Source: Naumovozyma dairenensis CBS 421
Lineage: Eukaryota > Ascomycota > Saccharomycetes > Saccharomycetales > Saccharomycetaceae
Assembly (NCBI RefSeq): GCF_000227115.2
Contig: NC_016486.1
Coordinates: 558,001 to 622,000 of the forward strand
Direction: 5' to 3'
DNA length: 64,000 bases
Positions 38,743 through 49,873 of the stretch are shown here, one piece after another (the stretch's first letter is position 1; each line of letters opens with the position of its first letter). Below the pieces are notes generated by a model. That model saw only the letters and a list, made by a program, of their open reading frames with translations, had not been told where the DNA came from and searched no databases. A program made the translations under genes and the position numbers.

Positions 38743-39706
38743 CCTTTTTGATAAGTGTGTCACAATAAACTAATCTACAGTATTTTCCAATCCATTGTAG
38801 TCCTGTTCAAATAGACAAGAGGGCCTATCCTATTCCCAATTTGGTTGTTTTATCTTTTAGTTGTCTTGTCATAAATAAATATTAACTCGTCTTTGGAGTT
38901 CTCAACAAATCGTACCTTTGGTTTTCATATACTTTTTTGAACATATACACGTATATATACTGATTCTTTTTTTATTGTTCCCAGTTCATTCAATATATCA
39001 TGAATACTACAATTATACCTTTCAGGTAGAGCTGTTCACGTTTATTTATATAGATTAAATTCTCATCTTTTCTTCTTGTTTGCTGCAAGATATATTTTTG
39101 TATGTAACGCTGACAGTGAGCTCTATAATCAGATACTTGAAAAATGACCCACTATTGAACCGAAGGGCAACATTAGTTTAATTTTGATAGTTATTATTTA
39201 TCATAACAAAAGAAAAATTAATTTGACTTGTCTATTTTTGGTATCTTCAAAATTTATTTAAACTATATTTTCAGTCAGGACAAGTAGATTAAATTTTAAG
39301 GAAGAAAAATAAACAATAATCAAAGGAATAAAGTCTTCTCATTATAGACAACAGTTCTTCTTTCTGATCAATACAAAGATCTTTAGAAACGGAACAAATA
39401 TCATAATCCCCTTTGGGTAGCTTGTTGTAAGCCCATAATCTGAAAACTCTATTGCTTGTATACTGCCCACCAAGCAAGTTCTAAGATTGTCCTCTACTTT
39501 AATAAAGAGAAGGATATTATAGCTTTTTACTTTCTATGAAATATATTAAATTGCCTTCAAGAAGAAAGAAAAGAAACTTAGCACTTTAGTAATTACTGTG
39601 GGTGGAATATTACCCACATTTTTATATAATACAAATATCTCTCTTCTTTTCAGGGGTATAGATTTCTTATAGAATTTTCTGTTTGTTTTTTATATCAAAA
39701 TTTGCT

Positions 39707-42700
39707 TCAAACGTCTAACCATTTATCATCAAATATTTCATCGATGGCAGGTCTATTACGAACTTGTCGTATAAGAACTTTCTTAATTAATTCCATACAG
39801 TCTTCAGTGACTTCCGTATTGCTATCAAATTTCAAATCACCTTCTAAGATCTCATCAATATTATAGAATGGATTTTCCTTGAACACGATGGTGTACAGTA
39901 AGATACCAAGAGCCCAAATATCTTGCGGTTTACCCTCGTATGGCTCCCCACTTAGTACTTCAGGTGCAGCATAATCAATAGTACCTACAAAAACATCAAA
40001 TGGCCCACTTTTAACATAAGCAGCTGAACCAAAATCAATAATCTTAACCAAACCCTTTGAATCAACAATCACATTTTCATCTTTAATATCTCTATGCACA
40101 ATTCCTTGATGATGCAAATGTTTGATTCCTGAAACAACTTGTTTGAAAATCAATTTTGCTTCGAATTCAGTCATATTTGTTTTAAACTCAATCAAATCAA
40201 ATAAATCAATACAACCTGTTTCACCATGTATTGGTGTCTCAATGTAATAATAATTATCATCTTCGAAAAAATCTAAAAGTCTCAAAATGTTTTCATGAGG
40301 TTTCTTATTCAAAGTTGCCATGATTTGAATCTCTGAAGGTATGGTACCTAATTTTCTATCTCTAACCCAAGTATCCACCAAAATTCTTTCCTTAAAAATC
40401 ATCTTGATACAAACAATATATTTCTCTTTCTTATGAATACATAAATTCACTTTACCGTATGCCCCTTCACCCATCTTTTGTAATATGACAAAATCAGAAA
40501 ATTTCTTTGTATGTTTTTCAGCTCCAATCTTTTTAGCAGGTGTAACTAAAAATGACGTGTGTGGTTGATCCTCCCTATTATCATCCAGAGCTAAAGAGGA
40601 AACAGATATATTAGACGAGGGTCCCTCTGTATCATTGAGTTCATCCGTTGAACTTTCTTCATTAGATTCACTTGGATGTAGCGATATTTTACTTTTAATA
40701 AGATCTTCATCAACTTTGAAATTACCCTTAACAAATTCTGATTTATCTCTTGTATAAATTCTAGCCAACTCAAGTTTATGTTTTGTTTCAGGATCTTGAA
40801 CTATTATATCATTATCAGTGGTCTCAACTATGTCATTGTTAGGAGCTAATGGAGTATCAACCATAGAAACTACTTCTGATTGGGGTGTCGTCGCTTCTTG
40901 TATCCTCACTCTGTTCTTCTCATTAATTGATAAAGAAGACGTACTTTTCCCCATATCTTTTAAAGATTCAACAGAATATTTAGTTGATGATTTTTTTGAA
41001 GATGTCGAAGAACTTGTACCACTGCCAAATACTGATAAATCATTTTCCTTTAACATTTGTAATTGAGATGGTGTAGTAGTATAATCAGGTAATACTACAT
41101 CTCTAGAATGGGTGATCCAAACCAATATAATTGCTGAATTTAAGACACGCAATTGGAAATCGACTTTAATGGTACACCCATCACGATGAAGGGCATCAAA
41201 CCCAACTGATGTATAAAAGCTTTCTGGATCGTTAATCATTTCTGCTTGAACTTTCCTGAAGAAATGTTCTGTTAGAACTAACCCTCTATTCTTCGGTGAT
41301 TTAAAATCTAAATGTGGGTAATTACTTCTTATGTAAGCTGTAATATCATTGAAAGAAGGTATAATATCAGTTATTGGTCTACCAACTAGATCTGCGAAAT
41401 GAATACCAAACATGTTCTTGGATATTGATTTATTGAAACTTATTAATTGTAATGTTTGAGAATCCACTATGAATAAACCAGCTTCATATGGTAAACTATG
41501 TATTTTCAATTTCATTTCATTTTCAAGAATTGATGCTGATATGGCGCATGGAATATTCGATGATAAATGGTTTAAAGTAAAATATCTTCTTTTGTTAATA
41601 TGGTTGATAATTCTTATTGGTAAGGGTAATAAATCATCATCGACACTACTTAATGTACCATCGCGTACATTATCAATTAATTGCTTTAAAGAATGACTTA
41701 TTTCATCAAGTTCACGAATATCATTAGCAAATTTCACAGTTTTCTTCTTATCATGGATTTCAGAGCTATTACTTGACCTAAGTGATGATGGACGTTCATT
41801 TTCCTCATCTTCTTGACCGCCGTCATTATTGGACACACCCAATTCAAATTTTGGATGAGTTGAAGATGTTGTTGGAGTTGGTGTAGCCGTTGGACTTGGA
41901 GTGGCAGTTCGTACGGGGGAATTGTCAATAAGATTACCAAAATCATTCTCACCTAAGATCCCGCATTTCTTAACAATATTATCTACAGTGAAGTCTTGTA
42001 AATTCAAAATAACATCGACGTAATCACAGGGTACCCTTTCGAAAACACAAACTAATAGCCCATTTTTCCTTTTGGCCCAAAATGAAGCCCAAATTAAATT
42101 ACTTGAATTACTACCTGGTTGTATTATACCAATAATTTCACCAGCAAACACTAATTCTTGACCCTCTGTTGATAAAATTTTATGCAAAACAAATGGTCTA
42201 CTATCTGAATGAATCAAATCTAACAATGTTAAAGCCCTCAATGCATTCTTAGAGATACCGAACAATAAGCAAGCTAAATCATTAGCAGCTTTAAACGGCC
42301 ATGGATGATTTAAAGTACAAGTAAAAATAGCTTGTGGTGCCATATTTTTAGTTGAGGTGAAAGGTCTTAATATTCTACCATAATCCTGTTGTGGTCGTAT
42401 ATCAGACATTGATACGTTTGCGTTAATGAATTGATCAATTTCTTGCTGAGTTTCTTCTTCATCTTCTATTAATTTTTCCTCTACTGCGTTTCTTTCGAAG
42501 AATGGTTCTGCTAAACTATCTAATAATGTTTTTTTCAATGCGAGGGTTCTTCTTTCTGCGTTTGAGTGATGATGATGTTGTTCTAGGCTTTGGGTTTTTG
42601 TTTCTTCTTGTTCATTTAGATCGTTTGTAGAAGTATATTCAGATTTATAACCTGGAGTATCCATTTTTTTCTCATCTTTATTTAGAATCAATTTATTAAT

Positions 42701-43942
42701 ATTCAGTAATGAAAGCATATGAAGGTCAGATGCCTTTGAAGAGGTATTATTTTCCAATGTTTCATTTAAAAGATCCAATAATCCCATTAAGTTTGATCTT
42801 TGAGCGTTAATTAATTGAGCAGATTCATCTACTTCTGTATTTACATAGGGAACATTATCTTCTTGATCATTACACTGTAATGCTTCAGAAATGTTTGAAA
42901 TTGTTGCTCCCGAATTTGCGAAGGGATGTCTAAATCTCAAATTCAATCCACTGGTTGTTGTAGAGAGTGCCTTTTTCGAGGTACCATGCGATATTTTGTT
43001 AGGAGCAGAATTATAATCGTTCCAGTTTGTTGGTAAGAATGCTAATGAGTTGGTTCTATGTATTGTGCTTATTTTCACTGGATCCATTTGATGAGGATTA
43101 ATGAATGTTTGATTTTCTGTTGTTCCCTGATCGTTTGAAACTCTTGTATTGGATACGAAGGCGTTTAATGCTGCTGATGGTGCGGTCACTATATTATTAT
43201 TACTATTACTATTATTTGTTGTTGAATTTCGTGATTTTTCAGTAGATACAGATATGCTTCTTGTGAGTGTATTTTGGCCATCTTCAAATGGTTTATTGTA
43301 TAAATTGTTATTACTTAAACTTTGAGTTCTTGACATTATATTATTATTTTTTTTCTTCCTCATTGCCAAACTATTTCTTCGGCTTATTTGGGTACTATTC
43401 ATAATACTATTTGTGGTACTATGAATATTCATTGCAAGCAAATTATTTTCATCAGGGTCAGCTAACATTGCTGGGTTTCCTATGATAATTTCTAAAGTTC
43501 TTTTCAGAATAGTTAATCTTACAGCCAATGAATTAGGAGATAAAGGATTATATGTATATGCGTGAGTGGATTCATTTGGGATGTTAAAAAGTTCTCTTGA
43601 ATCTACATCCATGTTTGTTGAATTTGTTGGTACTAATGAAAGTGAGTTCATTTGATCATCCATTTCAGATTTATCTAATTCAGATGTAGAAGAGGAAACT
43701 GTTGTATCATGATTTCCTATTGGTTCTCTCAAAGGGCTATTAAGTCCACTTACTGAGAAATCACTTAATGGTGAATTTTCGTTATTATTATTGTTATTAT
43801 TACTACTTCGTTGACGTGGAGACAACAGGGAATTATTGGAAGATGTGTTACTACTACTACTACCTCTATTTGAGATAGAATGCTTTTCCTTTAAATTTAT
43901 GAAAGAAGAAGTAGATATATTGGAAGCTCCTATGTATGGCAT
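39707..43942 (-). CDS. PSK1: PAS-domain serine/threonine kinase Psk1/Psk2
   Basis: The 1411-residue product matches S. cerevisiae Psk1 (YAL017W, 1356 residues), a nutrient-sensing kinase that phosphorylates Ugp1 and translation factors. The first 450 residues are Ser/Asn rich and poorly conserved. PAS-like regions lie in the middle, one near residues 540-640 (FTCTLNHPWPFKAANDLACL...) and one near 830-960 (EAGLFIVDSQTLQLISFNKS...). The C-terminal kinase domain starts near residue 1145 with FVILQKMGEGAYGKVNLC, followed by HRDIKDENVIVD, DFG in VKIIDFGSAAYV, and APEVLSGEPYEGKPQDIWALG. All catalytic motifs are intact. Synteny with TPD3 and an LDS gene supports the PSK1 copy. Confidence 0.95.
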   Translation of the reverse strand: MPYIGASNISTSSFINLKEKHSISNRGSSSSNTSSNNSLLSPRQRSSNNNNNNNENSPLSDFSVSGLNSPLREPIGNHDTTVSSSTSELDKSEMDDQMNSLSLVPTNSTNMDVDSRELFNIPNESTHAYTYNPLSPNSLAVRLTILKRTLEIIIGNPAMLADPDENNLLAMNIHSTTNSIMNSTQISRRNSLAMRKKKNNNIMSRTQSLSNNNLYNKPFEDGQNTLTRSISVSTEKSRNSTTNNSNSNNNIVTAPSAALNAFVSNTRVSNDQGTTENQTFINPHQMDPVKISTIHRTNSLAFLPTNWNDYNSAPNKISHGTSKKALSTTTSGLNLRFRHPFANSGATISNISEALQCNDQEDNVPYVNTEVDESAQLINAQRSNLMGLLDLLNETLENNTSSKASDLHMLSLLNINKLILNKDEKKMDTPGYKSEYTSTNDLNEQEETKTQSLEQHHHHSNAERRTLALKKTLLDSLAEPFFERNAVEEKLIEDEEETQQEIDQFINANVSMSDIRPQQDYGRILRPFTSTKNMAPQAIFTCTLNHPWPFKAANDLACLLFGISKNALRALTLLDLIHSDSRPFVLHKILSTEGQELVFAGEIIGIIQPGSNSSNLIWASFWAKRKNGLLVCVFERVPCDYVDVILNLQDFTVDNIVKKCGILGENDFGNLIDNSPVRTATPSPTATPTPTTSSTHPKFELGVSNNDGGQEDEENERPSSLRSSNSSEIHDKKKTVKFANDIRELDEISHSLKQLIDNVRDGTLSSVDDDLLPLPIRIINHINKRRYFTLNHLSSNIPCAISASILENEMKLKIHSLPYEAGLFIVDSQTLQLISFNKSISKNMFGIHFADLVGRPITDIIPSFNDITAYIRSNYPHLDFKSPKNRGLVLTEHFFRKVQAEMINDPESFYTSVGFDALHRDGCTIKVDFQLRVLNSAIILVWITHSRDVVLPDYTTTPSQLQMLKENDLSVFGSGTSSSTSSKKSSTKYSVESLKDMGKSTSSLSINEKNRVRIQEATTPQSEVVSMVDTPLAPNNDIVETTDNDIIVQDPETKHKLELARIYTRDKSEFVKGNFKVDEDLIKSKISLHPSESNEESSTDELNDTEGPSSNISVSSLALDDNREDQPHTSFLVTPAKKIGAEKHTKKFSDFVILQKMGEGAYGKVNLCIHKKEKYIVCIKMIFKERILVDTWVRDRKLGTIPSEIQIMATLNKKPHENILRLLDFFEDDNYYYIETPIHGETGCIDLFDLIEFKTNMTEFEAKLIFKQVVSGIKHLHHQGIVHRDIKDENVIVDSKGLVKIIDFGSAAYVKSGPFDVFVGTIDYAAPEVLSGEPYEGKPQDIWALGILLYTIVFKENPFYNIDEILEGDLKFDSNTEVTEDCMELIKKVLIRQVRNRPAIDEIFDDKWLDV

Positions 43943-44701
43943 GATGATTCTGATTTGAACTTTTTCTTTCCTTCTTTCTTTCTTTCTTTCGATCGATGGT
44001 GTGTAGTATTACTTATTATTATTTGCTATTTTTAGTCGGGAATGAAAAAAATGTCTTTTGATAGAATTAGAGGTTTTGTCTATTATGTCTATATTAGATA
44101 ATCAAATGCTGGAATAAAATTAAGGGAAAAAAAAACGAAGCGAAAGGGAAGATAACAAAAATAATTAAATTCAGGAATAGTATTTGAGGAAATTATACTG
44201 TTGTTGTCTTTATGTGTGATGCTGGAAGATAGGTTATCTATTGCAGGTAACAAAAGAAATTTCAGTTGTTTATAAGTTTGAAGGGATATACCGACAGATA
44301 CCGAGATAGTGGTAAGTAAATGGTAGTTACAATTGGTTTAGTCGAAACTTTGAAGGTTTAGTTTGTTGAAATATATAGGATAAGCAGAGTGGTTAAGTAT
44401 ATTTTGTGTTTCCTAATGTTCTCTTTCAGAGTAACTGAGTTGTCTATGCTTTTCGTTACTATTTTAATTATTTTTTCTGTTGCAACCAACAAACTGCATG
44501 CTTATATGCTAGATGAAGTTGAGAGAACAAACAAGCAAATGAATGAAAGATATATAAGAATCTTTTTATCAATAGAGGGAATGCAAATATTGAAGGGACT
44601 GCTCGACCATTAATATGCACTATCTATCAACTACCTTTAATAATAGACGGGCAACCAACCTATGTACTAGACCATAATAATACACATGTTACGTGCTGTT
44701 G

Positions 44702-44722
44702 CCATATTCCATATTCCATATT
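44702..44722. repeat. Three tandem CCATATT units
   Basis: Seven-base units repeat three times in the promoter side of the LDS-type gene. It is short and probably replication slippage. Confidence 0.8.
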
Positions 44723-44834
44723 CCCTCCATTACTCCAGATTTCTTCTTGTTGTTGTGTGTGTGGTTGCCGCCTTAAATGGGCCGTAGAAGTAGTGCAGAA
44801 TAACGTAGTTGCAGCGTTATGGGGGAACGTAAAG

Positions 44835-44877
44835 GTTTGCAAGGGGAGCGAAGTTTGCAAGGGAAGTTTGCAAGGGA
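44835..44877. repeat. Three near-tandem GTTTGCAAGGG repeats
   Basis: GTTTGCAAGGGG (44835-44846), GTTTGCAAGGGA (44853-44864) and GTTTGCAAGGGA (44866-44877) form a small irregular minisatellite. An ATGG tetranucleotide run (about 44896-44914) follows. It lies 350-400 bp upstream of the LDS-type gene. Confidence 0.85.
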
Positions 44878-44923
44878 AGGGAACAAGGGGAAAATATGGA
44901 TGGATGGATGGATGGCTGGTTTG

Positions 44924-44931
44924 TTACCCGG
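44924..44931 (+). promoter_or_regulatory. Reb1-type site upstream of the LDS-type gene
   Basis: TTACCCGG is a full Reb1 core about 300 bp upstream of the ATG at 45228. It stands next to the repeats and the ACCCT/AGGGT inverted pair, so this looks like a general-regulatory-factor island. Confidence 0.55.
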
Positions 44932-44948
44932 AGGAGGAGGGCTATTTA

Positions 44949-44981
44949 CAAAACCCTGATATTTTACAATGTAGGGTTTTG
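44949..44981. promoter_or_regulatory. Inverted CAAAACCCT / AGGGTTTTG pair with G-run
   Basis: Perfect 9-bp arms at 44949-44957 and 44973-44981 are separated by 15 bp, and the right arm runs into ten consecutive G. ACCCT resembles the Tbf1 core. The arms could also form a hairpin in transcripts. Confidence 0.45.
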
Positions 44982-45227
44982 GGGGGGGGGCCTAATGAAT
45001 AAGGGCATGGTATAACCCCTAAGGAGCGTCACAGTATTCCTTCCATTTTTGTGACGTTTCTTATTCACAGGTTATATTCACACTAGACTCCAGTATAAAA
45101 TGCAACTGTCAATACCCTAAGAACTTTATATCTTTTTCTCCTCTCTCTATTTTCTTTTCTGTGAATTTGTAGGATCCAAAAAAACCACCGACCGTTAGTA
45201 CTTTATTAAAAAATATTTACAACCGTC

Positions 45228-46166
45228 ATGAGTTTCCTGGGTTCGTTGGCATTGACTGGCATTGGTGCAGCAGTTTATAAATATGACAAAGATCAGAAAT
45301 TCGAAAAGCATCCCAATATTCAAGTTCCATTTGAAGATTATAGACAAAAAGTTTATACAAAAGAATATAAATTAATGAAAAATAGAGTACACATTTTATT
45401 CAAAAATTTTCTTTCAGAATTGTTTACGGGGAGCCCTGAAAAATATCCCTTCCAGGCATTTACTGAACTATCAAAAAATAGATCCGATTATTCATTAACA
45501 GTTTTGACAGTGTTAACAATTTATCTTATAATGTTTTCACTCGTTCTTGGATTCTATTGGATATCAATCACTCCCATTTATTCTGTATTATTTATGGTTT
45601 TTGGACCTGTTGGAATGGTCATTACTGGGTTACATTCGGTATTACATGCAAATATGTTCACTTTATTATTCATGAGAATGTCTCATATTAACAATAATTT
45701 GGTTAATACTTGTTTGAAGATTCATACAAAGGATGACCTAAAGAATAGAAAAAAACCTATAAAATATTATGTACCAATAAATTCCCTCTATTTTTGGATT
45801 TATCAACTTCCTGTAAAAGGCGTCAAATATATCTTGGGTATAAGTATCTTAATGATTTTATTATCAATTTCCTTCTTACCAGTTGTGGGCCCAATTGCTT
45901 TCCATTTCATGATTACTCCATTTGTTACCAAGATTTATTTCTCTAAATTCTTAAGATTAAAAAGTTATAGTAATGTGGAAAGATATGAAATATTTTTCCA
46001 AAAATTTGGAATGTATACAAGTTTTGGCATGGCAGCCGTACTTTTGGAAAGTATCCCCATTGTCTCAGGAATTGCATTATCAACAAATACCATTGGAATT
46101 ACGTTATTAGGTTTACAAACTAAGATTAAGACCAAGACAATTGCTGAACCTCCTGAAGTGTCTTAA
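45228..46166 (+). CDS. LDS1: LDS/RRT8-family membrane protein (outer spore wall related)
   Basis: The 312-residue product appears to be the homolog of the S. cerevisiae paralogs Lds1 (YAL018C), Lds2 (YOL047C) and Rrt8 (YOL048C), lipid-droplet-linked proteins that act in assembly of the dityrosine layer of the spore wall. It has an N-terminal soluble part with EKHPNIQVPFEDYRQ, then hydrophobic segments at about residues 85-120, 120-150, 190-230 and 260-285. Blocks such as FMVFGPVGMVITGLHSVLHA and PVVGPIAFHFMITPF resemble the EI24-like core of this family. Position between PSK1 and FUN30 fits LDS1, but GAL11 is inserted beside it. Which paralog it represents cannot be decided from this window. 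Confidence 0.75.
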   Translation: MSFLGSLALTGIGAAVYKYDKDQKFEKHPNIQVPFEDYRQKVYTKEYKLMKNRVHILFKNFLSELFTGSPEKYPFQAFTELSKNRSDYSLTVLTVLTIYLIMFSLVLGFYWISITPIYSVLFMVFGPVGMVITGLHSVLHANMFTLLFMRMSHINNNLVNTCLKIHTKDDLKNRKKPIKYYVPINSLYFWIYQLPVKGVKYILGISILMILLSISFLPVVGPIAFHFMITPFVTKIYFSKFLRLKSYSNVERYEIFFQKFGMYTSFGMAAVLLESIPIVSGIALSTNTIGITLLGLQTKIKTKTIAEPPEVS

Positions 46167-46468
46167 TATTCTTTTCGCACGTCATCGTGTATCGTTCGTT
46201 CCCTTCACGGATATACCATTCTTGCCGAAACAAAATACCTTCTTATCTGTCATCGAACAGCCTATTTATTCTATCTACTGTATTCAATTTTACAAGCTAA
46301 TTATTTAAATGTATAAATTATTTTAGTTTATTTTTTTTTTTGGGCCTGACTATCTTCCAGATACGAAAAGAATTAATAAATGTATAAAAGTTATAAAATA
46401 AAATATTATATGAAATGAAATGAATAAATGAATTTTTTTTATTATCTTGTGCCTGGTATATATTTGAT
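46167..46468. other. Convergent 3' region LDS-type gene/GAL11
   Basis: This 302-bp stretch between two stop codons is AT-rich with a run of T near 46330 and TATA-like processing signals. Nothing else was seen. Confidence 0.4.
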
Positions 46469-48450
46469 CTAGGACATCCCACTAGGTAATCTAGAGGTAT
46501 CTAATCCTTCCCAAAATTCCCAATTCCATATTCTATCATCTACTTTGATACTTTTCTCTTTATGAAGATGATCATCGTCATCAATTTCTTGTTTAATCTT
46601 GATGTGATTACTACCACTATAATCAGCATTTTCTTCTTCATCTTCATCTGTCTTACCAGAGAAAACATCATCTGGAGAATCAACTTTAATCCTTTTTGAA
46701 TCATCCATTAACGATGCCGAAGATCCATCGGAATTGGTAGGACTAATATCAACTTCTTTAAACTTTCTCTTCCTCATATTCTCAACTTCATTATGATTAT
46801 TATCTATCAAAGAATTATTCAATGGAGTATTACTATTGTCATTGAGAAATAAATCATTTAAATTATTCCCACCTGAAACTTTCTTAAATATACTACTAAT
46901 ATCATTCAAATTAATTTCATAATTCCTCGTCAAAATGTTGTTTTCTTGTTTTTCAATTCCAGATTTTTTACCCGTACTACTACTATTTGCATTAGGAGAA
47001 GGTTCGAGCTTCTTACTCTTCATGATCAATTTATTATCCTTAATAGTAACATTAACGACATCACGATCTCTAACCCTTTGAACAGCTTTAGTTATCTTCT
47101 TCTTACCAGTTCCATTAATATGAGCAACCACTGTGGTGGGGATTTGATAAATTGGTTCCATTTCATTCTCATTAATTCCTAAACAATCACCTAAAGTCAA
47201 TAGGAAAAGATCCATTTTCGAGTTCCCATATATTTCTTGACGATGTTTAAATCGAGAAATCATTTCATTTTTTTTCAAGTTCAAATCAGCTAATTTAGCT
47301 TCATCTTCTTTAAATGGATTCGCCACAATTGCCCCACTTGATGTCGTCATTGCTGTGGTTGTTGTAGGTGGCCCACTCAATGGAGAAGGAGAATTTTGGG
47401 ATAATCCATTACCAGCTGCAATAGTAGTAGCAGCAGTTGTAATAGTAGTAGCAGTAGCCGCAGGGGAATTACCGGGAATAAAATTATTAACCATCGGAGT
47501 AGTAGAGTTACTCGTTTGTTGTTGCCCTTGTTGTCCCATACCAGATGGGATGACTTGATTAACTACTGCAGGCGATATTTTCTTTGTTACTGATTTTGAT
47601 CTACCAGCTGATTTCATCTGTCCTGGTTCCTTCTTAGGGGAGACTGAACCAGTTGTGCTTGGTGGCTCCATTACTGGTGCCAATGATGGAGTTCCACTAT
47701 TATTATTATTGTTGTTTCCTCCTGGTCCTGTACCTGCGCTTCTCATAGTATTAGCAATTATTTGTTGATGATAGTTATGTTTAGAAGCGTCTAATGGGAC
47801 TGATGAAGCTGTAGATGGTGTGCCGTTGGCAGATGCACTGTTACTCATTTGTTGCTGTTGTTGAGCAGCCTGTTGTTGTTGTTGTTGCCATTGCATTTGT
47901 TGTTGAATTTGTTGTAAATTACCTTGAACCTTTTGTTGTTGCTGGGATATAGGTGGGTTTTGTTGTTGTTCCTGTTGCTGTTGTTGTTGTTGAGATTTTA
48001 ATTGGTTATGATTTGCCTTACTTTGTTCCACTAATTGTTGTCTTCTAATCAATTGCATTTTCATACTCTCCCAATATTTTTGATATTTGACGACCAACTT
48101 ATCAACGGTATCTAATTTCACGACAAAGATATCTTTTGAACATTTTTCTAGTATTTCCTTAACGAAGATTCTTAATTGTAGGACTTCTTTCAAAAAATTT
48201 TCATTTTTAGTGAAGACATACACTTGTGGAGCATAATTACTCACTTGGGTAAATAATTGTTGATTCATTTGTAATTTTCTTTTAATTTCATCTTTTTCAC
48301 CTGGAGATAATGAATTTGTTAAATCACTTAAACGCAGTGGAGTTCTTTGCGCTTCAGATGATATCCTTCTTACAACTTCTATATCATGAGGAGAAGGTTG
48401 TAATGATTGTAAAACTCTATTTTGGGTAGCCTGTATTCTTGAAGTGCTCA

Positions 48451-48481
<31 letters not shown>

Positions 48482-48662
48482 GGTGCTATTGTTATTAACG
48501 CCTCCAATATTATTGCCTTGCGGTGTTGGCACTTGAGATGACTTGTACCCAGCTGAGGAAGGTGTCGCATTTGGAATACCCGAACGTTGCTGAGGTTGCA
48601 ATTGAATCTGTGCTTGTTGCATTGGGCCTTGGTTCTGTGTTGCTTGTACTCTTGTTTGTTGT

Positions 48663-48694
<32 letters not shown>

Positions 48695-49873
48695 CTGTTG
48701 CTGTGGCATTGGCTTATTATTGTTCGTAGCCGCCATGGCAGCAGCTTGAGCCAGCCTTACACTTTGAATTTTCTTCAAAACCTTCTGATTTATATATTTC
48801 CTAATGAATAATTGTCTTGCTTGTTCTGGAACCGTTGTCATATTACCGAATTGATTCTTTTGATAATTTTTACAAGCTTCCATTGCTTCTTGTAATAAAG
48901 CTCTTTGTTCCTCTGTAGTAAATATTTCATTAATTTGACCCAAGACGTTTGGAATCTCTCTTTGTTGTTGTTGCTGTTGTTGTGGTTGTTGGCCACGTGC
49001 TCTTTGTTGGTTGGGATTTTGATTGGTGGAAACGGAAGTCCCTCTTGGCTGTTGTTGTTGTTGTTGTAGTTGTTGTTGTTGTTGTTGCAGCTGTTGTTGC
49101 TGGGGAGGTAGCACTTGCCCTTGGCCTTGTTGTCCTTGTCGTTGTTGCTGTTGTTGGGATAATTGTTGCTGCTGCTGCTGTTGTTGTAATTTCGACTTGA
49201 AAAGTAATTGTTGATGAAGTTTATACATTTCTTTGGCTACTGTCATATCGTCTTGTGATAATATTTTTTGTTGTGCCAGTTCTGTGATTTGTTGCCATGT
49301 TGTTACACCAGCTGGTACATTTGGTATCTTTTGCAACAATTCTCTCGGAATAGTAGCTACTTTCATTTGGTTTATCAACTGTTGTTGCTGAGGAGTTAAC
49401 CTTTGCTGTGGTTGCTGTTGCTGCTGCTGCTGCTGCTGTTGCTGCTGTCTATTCTTCAATTGCATAGCGGCTTGTTGCCTTGCTTGTGCTTGTTGATTCA
49501 GGAAAGCTTGTGGGTCCATATTTATATTATTGTTGTTATTGGTATTAGCATTAGTATTGGTATTACTAATGTTTGGATTAGGAATATAGTTAATATTTTG
49601 ATCATTACTTCTTGAATTGATAGCCTTTTTCCTACTATCTCTAGTTTCCCTCATGGCGTTAACTTTTTCTCTCATACTATCTAAATATTCTTTCCTAGAG
49701 GAACTCTTGGCATACAAGGCATTTTCGAAGTTCTTGGCATGAACTTTCATCTTGGAAGCGGTTTCTGAATTCCCACCGTTTATCTCATTAATGTCCATTA
49801 AGACTTGAAGCAATTCACTTACGTTGGAGGAACGCTCTGCTGCGGTCAATGTATCTTTACCAATAGAACTCAT
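46469..49873 (-). CDS. GAL11: Mediator tail subunit Med15/Gal11
   Basis: The 1134-residue product matches S. cerevisiae Gal11/Med15 (YOL051W, 1081 residues), the Mediator tail subunit that contacts activators such as Gal4, Gcn4 and Pdr1. The N-terminal KIX domain (residues about 10-90) has ERSSNVSELLQVLMDINEIN and FENALYAKSSSRKEYLDSM. Activator-binding regions are embedded in long Gln runs and keep conserved islands such as QMKVATIPRELLQKIPNVPAG and QINEIFTTEEQRALLQEAME. A further conserved block is YAPQVYVFTKNENFLKEVLQ. The C-terminal Mediator-association part has FKHRQEIYGNSKMDLFLLTLGD and RIKVDSPDDVF. Gln runs are coded by mixed CAA/CAG. In S. cerevisiae the gene is on chromosome XV. Confidence 0.96.

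Larger units (their letters stand above)
38434..39706. other. Intergenic region TPD3 promoter / PSK1 3' flank
   Basis: This 1.27-kb region contains a (CTT)12 run, a Reb1-type site and AT-rich sequence. Short ORFs (133 codons at 38367-38768, mostly the CTT run, and 62 codons at 39289-39477) have no recognised similarity. Confidence 0.45.
43943..45227. other. Divergent intergenic region PSK1 / LDS-type gene
   Basis: This 1.29-kb region starts with a CTTT repeat (about 43970-43990) next to the PSK1 ATG. At 44.7-45.0 kb it holds several short repeats, a Reb1 site and a CAAAACCCT/AGGGTTTTG inverted pair, listed separately. A 74-codon ORF (44389-44613) has no recognised similarity. Confidence 0.5.

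Noticed and set aside
44389..44613. 74-codon ORF upstream of the LDS-type gene
   Set aside because: It is hydrophobic and AT-driven, with no similarity.
48523..49615. Val- and Leu/Cys-rich ORFs antisense to GAL11
   Set aside because: These are shadows of CAA/CAG glutamine codons read on the other strand.
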